Shown here in pieces: positions 1-6,853 of a stretch of DNA of 64,000 nucleotides. Made by a program: the position numbers and the translations under genes. The notes below the pieces were generated by a model. That model was not told the origin of the DNA and searched no databases. It saw nothing but the letters and a program-made list of their open reading frames with translations. This DNA comes from Planctomycetota bacterium. Its GTDB lineage: Bacteria; Planctomycetota; UBA1135; GCA-002686595. Position 1 is the stretch's first letter, and every line of letters begins with the position of its first letter. Location: the NCBI GenBank assembly GCA_016220085.1, contig JACRIN010000066.1, positions 98,525 to 162,524 on the forward strand, given 5' to 3'.

Positions 1-36
1 GATCCCGCCTCGGTCACGCGCCGCACCACGCTTCGA

Positions 37-72
37 GAGCGCGGGCTCGCCGGTTCCGGCGGGCCCGCGCTC
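37..72. terminator. Strong GC hairpin, possible terminator of an upstream gene
   Basis: Positions 37-46 pair perfectly with 63-72 (10 bp), and 48-53 pair with 56-61 (6 bp) around a TT loop; 47/62 is a T-G wobble. On the plus strand GGGGTTTGG follows, so the T tract is weak. It lies 130 bases before the first gene and probably ends a gene outside the window. It could also simply be a palindrome. Confidence 0.4.
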
Positions 73-175
73 GGGGTTTGGAGCTCGGACGCCGAACTCG
101 AGCCCCGACGGGCTACGGAGTGCGTCCGACGTCGGGCTGCGCACCTTTTTCGCGCTCCGGTCGATAGCGGGCAGC

Positions 176-194
176 CTCTTATTTCTGATAAGAG
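176..194. promoter_or_regulatory. Inverted repeat, probable GntR operator overlapping the ribosome binding site
   Basis: CTCTTAT (176-182) and ATAAGAG (188-194) are a perfect 7-bp inverted repeat with a 5-base spacer, AT-rich in a very GC-rich region. It ends 7 bases before the gntR start codon. Its right arm contains AAGAG (190-194), the only Shine-Dalgarno-like sequence for that start. FCD-type GntR proteins bind short palindromes and often repress themselves. Autoregulation of the whole gntR-efflux operon from this site is an inference. Confidence 0.55.
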
Positions 195-201
195 ATTCAC
201 C

Positions 202-891
202 ATGCCGCCCCCCAACCTCGGTCCGGAGCCCGTCCGACGCGCTTCGCTGGCGCAGCAGGTCGCCGCATCCCTGCGCAACGCGATCCTCGACGGCCGGATC
301 GCCGGCGGCTCGGTCCTGAGGCAATCCGCGCTCGCGCGGGAGCTCGGCGTCAGCGTGATCCCGCTCCGGGAGGCGCTGCGCCAGCTCGAAGGCGAGGGAC
401 TGGTCCACCACGCGGCCCACCGCGGCGTCGTGGTCGCGACCTTCGACGCGGAGGACGTCCGCGAGCTCGTCGAGATCTGCCGCGCGCTCGAAACGCTCGC
501 GTTCCCGCGCGCGCTGCCGAACGTGACGCCGGACGACCTCGCGCACGCCGAGCGAGCCCTTGCCGCGCTGCGCGACGAAACCGACCTCGCGCGCTTCGCC
601 GATCTCGCGTGGGAGCTGCGCGCGGCGCTGCTCCGGCCGGCGAAGAGCCCGCGGTTGATGCAGCAGCTCGAAATGCTGAGCAAGACCAATCGGCGCTACT
701 GGGCGCCGTTCCTGCGCGACGCGAAGGCGCGCGCGTGGATCTTCGAGCATTGGCGGCGACTGATCGACTGCGTGCGCGCCGCCGATCTCGACGCCGTGCT
801 CGAACAGCTCCGCCGCGTGCAGACCGAAGCCGTCGCGATCGGCGCACCGCTGTTGCCGCCGGCATCCAACGAAGCTCGGAGTCCGCAATGA
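202..891 (+). CDS. GntR-family (FCD-type) transcriptional regulator of the efflux operon
   Basis: This 229-aa regulator has an N-terminal winged helix of GntR type (about residues 12-75, with ARELGVSVIPLREALRQLEG as the recognition region). The C-terminal helical part (about 85-210) resembles the FCD ligand domain. The usual FCD metal-binding histidines are not all there: the D-x-x-x-H position reads DLAWEL without His, and the last His motif is missing, while the EHWRRL segment is kept. Ligand binding may therefore not depend on metal. Its TGA overlaps the ATG of the outer-membrane factor gene (ATGA), so it is co-transcribed and translationally coupled with the efflux genes. A 7-bp palindrome just before the start suggests autoregulation. 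GntR control of an RND pump is less common than TetR or MarR control. Confidence 0.85.
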   Translation: MPPPNLGPEPVRRASLAQQVAASLRNAILDGRIAGGSVLRQSALARELGVSVIPLREALRQLEGEGLVHHAAHRGVVVATFDAEDVRELVEICRALETLAFPRALPNVTPDDLAHAERALAALRDETDLARFADLAWELRAALLRPAKSPRLMQQLEMLSKTNRRYWAPFLRDAKARAWIFEHWRRLIDCVRAADLDAVLEQLRRVQTEAVAIGAPLLPPASNEARSPQ

Positions 892-2267
892 AGGGTCCCC
901 TCGTCCTCGCCGGTCTCGTCGCCGCGGGCTCGCTCGCGAGCTGCGTGCACGTCGCGCGCTCGAGCACCGACGGCACGCCGCTGGTCGTCGAGACGCGCAC
1001 GGCGTTCGCTGGCGCGCGCTCGGGCTCGCTCGGCGCCGTCGAGCGCGACTGGATCCGCGGCTTTTGCGACGCGCGGCTCGACGCGTTGGTCGCGGAAGCG
1101 ATCGAGCACAACGCCGAACTCGAGCTCGCCGCCGCGCGCGTCGCCCGCGCGAACGCGCTCGCCCGCCGGGCCCACGCGGGGCTCTTGCCGACGCTCGATG
1201 TGTTCGCCGGCGCCGCGCGCGGCGACTCCGGACTCGGCGAAGCCTCGCGCCTCGACCTCGGGCTCGCCGCGAGCTGGGAAGTCGACCTCTGGGACCGGCT
1301 CTCGCATGCCGAGCGCGCCGCGGAGCTCGACGCCGAGTCCGCGCGGGCCGATTGGCTCGGCGCGCGCAACGCGCTTGCCGCGGAAACGGCCCGCGGCTGG
1401 TTCCTCGCGCTCGCGTCGGCGCGGCGCGTCGAGATCGACGAACGCTCGCTCGCACAGCGCGAGCGCGTCGAACGCATCACGCGCGCTCGCTTCGACGCCG
1501 GTGAGGCGGCGTCCGCGGAAGTCGACGTCGCGATCGGCACGCGCGCCGGAGCGCTGGCGCAGGCCGAGCAGAGCCGCGGCGCCCGGCGCTCCGCGCTGCT
1601 CTCGCTCGAGACGTTGCTCGGCCGCTATCCGGCGGGCGAGCTCGAGCTCGCGAGCGAGCTGCCGCCGTCGACCGCCGACGCGCCGCTCGGTTTGCCCTCG
1701 GAGCTGCTCGAGCGCCGACCCGACGTCGTCGCCGCCGAGCGCGCGATCGCCGCGAGCTTCGAGCGCGTCGCCGCCGCCGATGCCGCGCGCCTGCCGCGGA
1801 TCACGCTCAGCGCGCAAGGCGGCTACGCGAACGACGAACTCAGCGGGCTGCTCGACGAGTCCAACGTGATCTGGAACCTCGCGAGCGGAATCGTCGCCCC
1901 GCTCTTCGACGGCGGGCGGCTGCTCGCCGACGCCGAGGCCGCGCGCGCCGACCGCCGGGCCGCGCTCGCGGGCTGGGTCGCGACCGCGCGCAACGCGTTC
2001 CTCGAAGTCGAAGCCGCGCTGAACGACGAGGCGGCGCTGCGCAGGCGCGAAGCCGCGCTCGCCGAGTCCGTCGAGCGTCTCACGCGCGCTCGCGCCCTCG
2101 CCGAGGATCGCTACGCGGAAGGCGAAGCGACGCTGCTCGAGCTCGATCAGATCCACGAACAGCTCTACCAATCCGAACGCGGACGCCTCGACGCACGGCT
2201 CGCCCTCGTGCTCGCGCGCGTGCGCCTGCACCTCGCCCTCGGCGGCTCCTTCCAAACGAGATCATGA
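888..2267 (+). CDS. RND efflux outer-membrane factor (OprM/NodT family lipoprotein)
   Basis: The 459-aa product is the TolC-like exit duct of a tripartite efflux pump. The N-terminus MKGPLVLAGLVAAGSLASC is a lipoprotein signal with Cys in a lipobox (LASC). Two TolC-type repeats of long Ala/Glu/Arg-rich helices follow. The NodT-family hallmark LPSELLERRPDVVAAE is present near the middle, followed by a beta strand (LPRITLSAQGGY). The start ATG at 888 overlaps the gntR stop. A reading frame runs further upstream but lies inside gntR, and only this start gives a signal peptide. The 3' end overlaps the adaptor gene by ATGA. Substrates cannot be told from the sequence. Confidence 0.92.
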   Translation: MKGPLVLAGLVAAGSLASCVHVARSSTDGTPLVVETRTAFAGARSGSLGAVERDWIRGFCDARLDALVAEAIEHNAELELAAARVARANALARRAHAGLLPTLDVFAGAARGDSGLGEASRLDLGLAASWEVDLWDRLSHAERAAELDAESARADWLGARNALAAETARGWFLALASARRVEIDERSLAQRERVERITRARFDAGEAASAEVDVAIGTRAGALAQAEQSRGARRSALLSLETLLGRYPAGELELASELPPSTADAPLGLPSELLERRPDVVAAERAIAASFERVAAADAARLPRITLSAQGGYANDELSGLLDESNVIWNLASGIVAPLFDGGRLLADAEAARADRRAALAGWVATARNAFLEVEAALNDEAALRRREAALAESVERLTRARALAEDRYAEGEATLLELDQIHEQLYQSERGRLDARLALVLARVRLHLALGGSFQTRS

Positions 2268-3418
2268 GCAAGCATCCCCGCATCGCCCGAGCCGCGGCCT
2301 CCACCGCGAGTCTGATCTGGTTCTTCGCCGTCACCAGCGGTTGCGAGAAGCCCGCCGCCGCGCCCGCGCCCGCGCCGCCGCCGTTCGAAGTGAACGTGCA
2401 ACGCATCGAGTCGCGCGATCTCGAATGGACGCCGTCGTACCTCGCGCAGACGTCCGCGTCGCGCGCGGTCGAGCTGCGCGCCCGCGTGCAAGGCGTGATC
2501 ATCGAGCGACTGTTCACCGAGGGCCGGCAGGTGCGCGAGGGAGACGTGCTCCTCCGCATCGATCCGCGCCCCTACCAGGCGACGCTCGACGCCGCGAAGG
2601 CGCGCGTCGAAGAGGCGCGTGCGCGGATCGCCGAGACCGATCGCGCCGTCCTGCGCAAACGTCAGCTCGTCGAGTCCGAAGCGGTCGCGCGCAAGGAACT
2701 CGACGACGCGCTGACCGCGCAGTCGCTCGCCGCCGCGCAGCTCGCGCGCACCGAAGCGGAGCTCTCCCAGGCCGCGCTGAACCTCGAGTACACGACGATC
2801 ACCGCGCCGTTCTCCGGTCGCATCGGGAAGACGTTCGTCGAGCCCGGCAGCATGGTCGATTCGGGCTCGAACTCGCTGTTGGTCGAACTCTCGCGCGTCG
2901 ATCCGCTCTACGTCTCGTTCCACGTCAGCGAGCGCGAGATCCTGGAGACCCAGGCCGCGCTCGAGAGCGGCGCGCTCGCGCTCGTCGACGACATCGAGCA
3001 CCTGCGCATCGCGATCGAGCTGATCGACGGCAAGCCGTACGCCCACGAAGGCACGATCAACTTCCGCTCGGTCGACATCGACCCCGCGACCGGCACCGCC
3101 GAGGTCCGCGCGGTCGTTCCGAATCCCGACGAGCTCCTGAAGCCCGGCCAATTCGTCCGCGCGCGCGGCCGCGGGTGGACGCGCAAGGCCTCGATCGCGG
3201 TGCCGCAACGCGCGGTGATGCTGAGCGGCGCGACGGCGATGGTGTACGTCGTCGGCCAGGACGACACCGTCGAGGCGCGGCCGGTGACGGTCGCGCGGTG
3301 GCAGGCGGACGAGTGGCTCGTGCAGTCGGGCCTCGCGTCCGGCGAGCGCGTGATCGTCGACGGCCTGATGAAGATCCGGCCCGGCGGCAAGGTCAAGCCC
3401 GTCGAGAAAGCCGAGTAG
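2264..3418 (+). CDS. RND efflux periplasmic adaptor (membrane fusion protein, AcrA/MexA type)
   Basis: This 384-aa protein links the inner-membrane pump to the outer-membrane duct. It has a lipoprotein signal ending in VTSGC (Cys at about residue 27), a lipoyl half-motif, a helical hairpin rich in Ala/Arg/Glu (about 100-165), the second lipoyl half (TITAPFSGRIGKTFVEPGS) and beta-barrel and membrane-proximal domains (GTINFRSVDIDPATGTAEVR). Length is typical for the family. The start ATG overlaps the stop of the previous gene, and the stop is 3 bases before the pump gene. Confidence 0.93.
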   Translation: MSKHPRIARAAASTASLIWFFAVTSGCEKPAAAPAPAPPPFEVNVQRIESRDLEWTPSYLAQTSASRAVELRARVQGVIIERLFTEGRQVREGDVLLRIDPRPYQATLDAAKARVEEARARIAETDRAVLRKRQLVESEAVARKELDDALTAQSLAAAQLARTEAELSQAALNLEYTTITAPFSGRIGKTFVEPGSMVDSGSNSLLVELSRVDPLYVSFHVSEREILETQAALESGALALVDDIEHLRIAIELIDGKPYAHEGTINFRSVDIDPATGTAEVRAVVPNPDELLKPGQFVRARGRGWTRKASIAVPQRAVMLSGATAMVYVVGQDDTVEARPVTVARWQADEWLVQSGLASGERVIVDGLMKIRPGGKVKPVEKAE

Positions 3419-3421
3419 CGC

Positions 3422-6400
3422 ATGTTCTCGCGCTTCTTCATCGATCGGCCGGTCTTCGCGACCGTGCTCTCGGTCCTGATCGTCGTCGCCGGCTTGGTGT
3501 CGCTCTTCAATCTGCCGGTCGCGCGATACCCCGAGATCACGCCGCCGCAGGTGCGCATCGTCGCGACGTATCCCGGCGCGAACGCGGAGACGGTCGCACA
3601 AGCGCTCGCCGCGCCGATCGAGCAACAGCTCTCCGGCGCGAAGGACCTGCTCTACTTCTCGTCGCAGTGCACCAACGACGGCGTGCTGACGACGCTGGTC
3701 AGCTTCGAGATCGGCACCAACCAGGATCTCGCCGCCGTCGAGGTGCAGAACCGCGTCAAGCTCGCGGAACCGCGCCTGCCCGCGGAGACGCGCCGCCTCG
3801 GCGTGTCGGTGCAGAAGACGTCGTCGAACATCCTCCTGGTCGCCGCGATGCGCGCGAGCGACGCGCGCTACGACGACCTGTACCTCTCCAACTACGCGAC
3901 GCAGAACGTCGCGGACGCGTTGAAGCGCGTGCCCGGCGTCGGCGACGTGCAGGTGTTCGGCGCGCGCGACTACGCGATGCGCGTCTGGCTCGATCCCGAG
4001 CGGCTCGCGCAGAAGCGGCTGACCGTCGCGCAGGTGCGCGCGAAGATCGTCGAGCAGAACGGCCTCTACGCCGCCGGTCGCGTCGGCCAAGCGCCGAACG
4101 ACGGCGGCGCCGAGCTGACGATCCCCGTGGTGACCCGCGGTCGCTTGCAGACCGCCGACGAGTTCGAGAACGTCGTGTTGCGCTCGGACGTCGACGGTTC
4201 ACGGGTGCTCTTGCGCGATGTCGGGCGCGCGGAGCTCGGCTCGCAGAGCTACGACCTCTTCGGCCGCGTCGACGGCATGCCGGCGGCGATGATGCTGGTG
4301 TTCCTGCAGTCGAACGCGAACGCGCTCGACACCGCCGACGGCGTGCGCGCGGTGGTCGCCGGTCTGACGCCGAGCTTCCCCGAAGGCGTGTCGTGCGAGA
4401 TCCCGTTCGACACGACGCGCTTCATCCGCGTCTCGGCGCGCGAAGTGATCACGACGCTGCTGGAGGCGGTCGGGCTCGTGCTGCTGGTCGTCTTCGTCTT
4501 CCTGCAGAGCTGGCGCGCGACGTTGGTGCCGCTGCTCGCCGTGCCGGTGTCGATCATCGGCGCCTTCGCGGGGATGAAGCTCTTCGGCTTCTCGATCAAC
4601 GCGTTGACGCTCTTCGGGCTCGTGCTCGCGATCGGCATCGTCGTCGACGACGCGATCGTCGTCGTCGAGAACGTCGAGCGCTTGATGCACGAGAAGCACC
4701 TCTCGCCGCACGATGCGACGATCGAGGCGATGCGCGAGGTCAGCGGCCCCGTCGTCGCGATCGTGCTCGTGCTGAGCGCCGTCTTCGTGCCGGTCGCGTT
4801 CCTCGGCGGCCTGACCGGCGAGCTCTACCGACAGTTCGCCGCCACGATCGCGATCTCGGTCGCGATCTCCGGCCTGGTCGCGTTGACGTTGAGCCCCGCG
4901 CTCTGCCGCTTGCTCCTGCGCCCGAGAGACGCCGAGCGCAGCGGACCGTTCCTGCTCTTCGACCGCGTGTTCGAGCGCATCACCCGCGGCTACCTCGCCG
5001 GCGTGCGCGCGACGTTGCGCGGCGCGGTGCTCGCGCTGGTGCTCTTCGGCGGTCTGATCTTCGTCGCATGGCGCATCCAAGCGCATCGGCCGACCGGCTT
5101 CCTCCCGCAGGAAGACCAGGGCTTCTACATCATCGCGGCGATCCTGCCGGAAGGCACGTCGCTCGCGCGCACGCAGGAAGTCAGTCGACGCGTCGAGGAA
5201 TGGGTGCTCTCGCAGCCGCAGACCGAGCACCTCGTGTTGCTCGGCGGACAGAACCTGCTCTCGGGCGGCATCGCGAGCACCAACGCGTTCACGATGTTCG
5301 TCGGATTGAAGCACTGGGAAGAGCGCACCGAGCCGGGCACGTCGGTCGACGCGCTGATCGGCCACTTCAACCAGACGATGTTCCCCGAGAAGGACGGGAT
5401 GGTCTTCGCGTTCAACTTCCCCGCGGTGCCGGGCCTCGGGATCCGCGCGGGCTTCGAGATGCAGCTCCAGGCGCGCGGCGGCGCCGACGTGCGAGAGCTC
5501 GGCCGCGTGGTCGGCGAGTTCACGCAGAAGCTCTCCGCCCGTCCCGAGGTCTCGGCGGTGACCGCGAACGTCAACTTGAGCCTGCCCCAGCTCTACGTCG
5601 AAGTCGATCGCTCGAAGGCGCTCGACATGGGCGTGCCGATCGGCGACGTGTACGACACGATGCAGGCGTACCTCTCGCAGCTCTACGCCGACGACTTCTT
5701 CCTCCAAGGGCGCGTCTATCGCGTCAATCTCCAGGCGGAACCGAGCGCGCGCCGCGGACCCGACGACATCGGACGCTTCCACGTGATGAACCGCGACGGA
5801 CGGATGGTGCCGCTCTCGGAGCTCGTCACGTCGCGCTTCCAGTCCGGCCCGAACTTGGTCGGCCGCTTCAACGGGTACAACGCGGTGCAGATCGCGGGCG
5901 CGCCGGGCGTCGGGCGTTCGAGCGGCGAGGCGCTCCAAGCCGTGCGCGAGATCGCCGACACGCTGCCGCCGGGCTTCGCGATCGACTTCAGCGGTCAGAC
6001 CTACCAGGAGATCCGCACCGGCAACCAGGCGATGCGCGCGTTGCTGTTCGGCGTGCTCGTCGTGTTCCTGGTGCTCGCTGCGCAGTACGAATCGTTCTCG
6101 CTGCCGTTCGCGGTGTTGCTCGCGGTGCCGCTCGGCGCGTTCGGCGCGCTGGTCGCCGTCTGGTGGCGCAACCTGCCGCTCGACATCTACTTCCAGATCG
6201 GATTGCTGACGCTGGTCGGCCTCGCCGCGAAGAACGCGATCCTGATCGTCGAGTTCGCGGTCGCGCAGCGTCGCAAGGGCGCGACGCTCCACGACGCGGC
6301 GCTCTCCGCGGCGAAACTGCGCTTCCGTCCGATCGTGATGACGTCGTTGGCGTTCATCTTCGGCGTGCTGCCGTTGGTGATCGCGCAAGGCGCGGGCGCG

Positions 6401-6547
6401 GCGGGTCGCCAGTCGATCGGCACCGGCGTGATGGGCGGCATGATCGCGGCGACGGCGCTCGCGGTGTTCTTCGTGCCGCTCTTCTTCCGCTTGATCGAGG
6501 GCGCGAGCGAGAAGCTCTTCGGCCGCAAGGAAGCGCCCGCGGAGTGA
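3422..6547 (+). CDS. RND multidrug efflux permease (HAE1 type, AcrB/MexB-like)
   Basis: The 1041-aa product is a full-length proton-driven inner-membrane pump. The N-terminus is the usual FIDRPVFATVLSVLIVVAG first transmembrane helix. The two Asp residues of helix 4 (GIVVDDAIVVVENVER) and the Lys of helix 10 (GLAAKNAILIVEF) needed for proton relay are present, as is the periplasmic signature GFLPQEDQGF. These features fit the hydrophobic/amphiphilic (HAE1) branch rather than the heavy-metal branch. It is the last gene of the gntR operon. A weak stem (6552-6557 with 6571-6576) lies just after the stop, without a T run. Confidence 0.95.
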   Translation: MFSRFFIDRPVFATVLSVLIVVAGLVSLFNLPVARYPEITPPQVRIVATYPGANAETVAQALAAPIEQQLSGAKDLLYFSSQCTNDGVLTTLVSFEIGTNQDLAAVEVQNRVKLAEPRLPAETRRLGVSVQKTSSNILLVAAMRASDARYDDLYLSNYATQNVADALKRVPGVGDVQVFGARDYAMRVWLDPERLAQKRLTVAQVRAKIVEQNGLYAAGRVGQAPNDGGAELTIPVVTRGRLQTADEFENVVLRSDVDGSRVLLRDVGRAELGSQSYDLFGRVDGMPAAMMLVFLQSNANALDTADGVRAVVAGLTPSFPEGVSCEIPFDTTRFIRVSAREVITTLLEAVGLVLLVVFVFLQSWRATLVPLLAVPVSIIGAFAGMKLFGFSINALTLFGLVLAIGIVVDDAIVVVENVERLMHEKHLSPHDATIEAMREVSGPVVAIVLVLSAVFVPVAFLGGLTGELYRQFAATIAISVAISGLVALTLSPALCRLLLRPRDAERSGPFLLFDRVFERITRGYLAGVRATLRGAVLALVLFGGLIFVAWRIQAHRPTGFLPQEDQGFYIIAAILPEGTSLARTQEVSRRVEEWVLSQPQTEHLVLLGGQNLLSGGIASTNAFTMFVGLKHWEERTEPGTSVDALIGHFNQTMFPEKDGMVFAFNFPAVPGLGIRAGFEMQLQARGGADVRELGRVVGEFTQKLSARPEVSAVTANVNLSLPQLYVEVDRSKALDMGVPIGDVYDTMQAYLSQLYADDFFLQGRVYRVNLQAEPSARRGPDDIGRFHVMNRDGRMVPLSELVTSRFQSGPNLVGRFNGYNAVQIAGAPGVGRSSGEALQAVREIADTLPPGFAIDFSGQTYQEIRTGNQAMRALLFGVLVVFLVLAAQYESFSLPFAVLLAVPLGAFGALVAVWWRNLPLDIYFQIGLLTLVGLAAKNAILIVEFAVAQRRKGATLHDAALSAAKLRFRPIVMTSLAFIFGVLPLVIAQGAGAAGRQSIGTGVMGGMIAATALAVFFVPLFFRLIEGASEKLFGRKEAPAE

Positions 6548-6853
6548 TCCGGTCGAGCGCGATTCTTGCTCTCGACACCCCTCCACGTGCGCCACGCGTC
6601 GGCGTAGGCCTTCCGTCCGTCGTTCCGGCGCGATGGTGACCTCTCGAGTCCGGCGTGCTTCGCGAGCCCGGCAGCGGGGCGCGCCCTACAGACGGCGAGC
6701 CCGAACCGACGCGGCCGAGGTGCGCGGTTCATGCGCAGCCCCACAAAATCGAATCGGTCGAACCCCGCGGAGCGACGCCGGCGACTAGAGTGTCTTTCGA
6801 GAGACACGTCGATTCCCAGACTGCCGGCCGGGCGGCAGAGCTCGCTTCGAGCC
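6548..6853 (+). other. Intergenic spacer with an 18-bp palindrome
   Basis: No convincing gene lies in these 306 bases. At 6790-6807 GTGTCT and AGACAC frame TTCGAG, giving an 8-step palindrome with one wobble pair. It sits 47 bases before the start of the FG-GAP protein gene, so it could be an operator or a leader hairpin. No T tract follows, which argues against a terminator. Confidence 0.4.

Noticed and set aside
888-6547. Heavy-metal efflux (CusA/CzcA) annotation for the RND pump
   Set aside because: The helix-4 DD and GFLPQEDQGF motifs are those of the HAE1 drug-efflux branch; no metal-binding CusF or methionine-rich parts are seen.
2341-6639. Very long open frames on both strands over the efflux genes (for example a 1432-codon plus-strand frame)
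   Set aside because: They are Arg/Ala-rich shadows of high-GC coding sequence with no domain pattern; the real frames have clear RND motifs.
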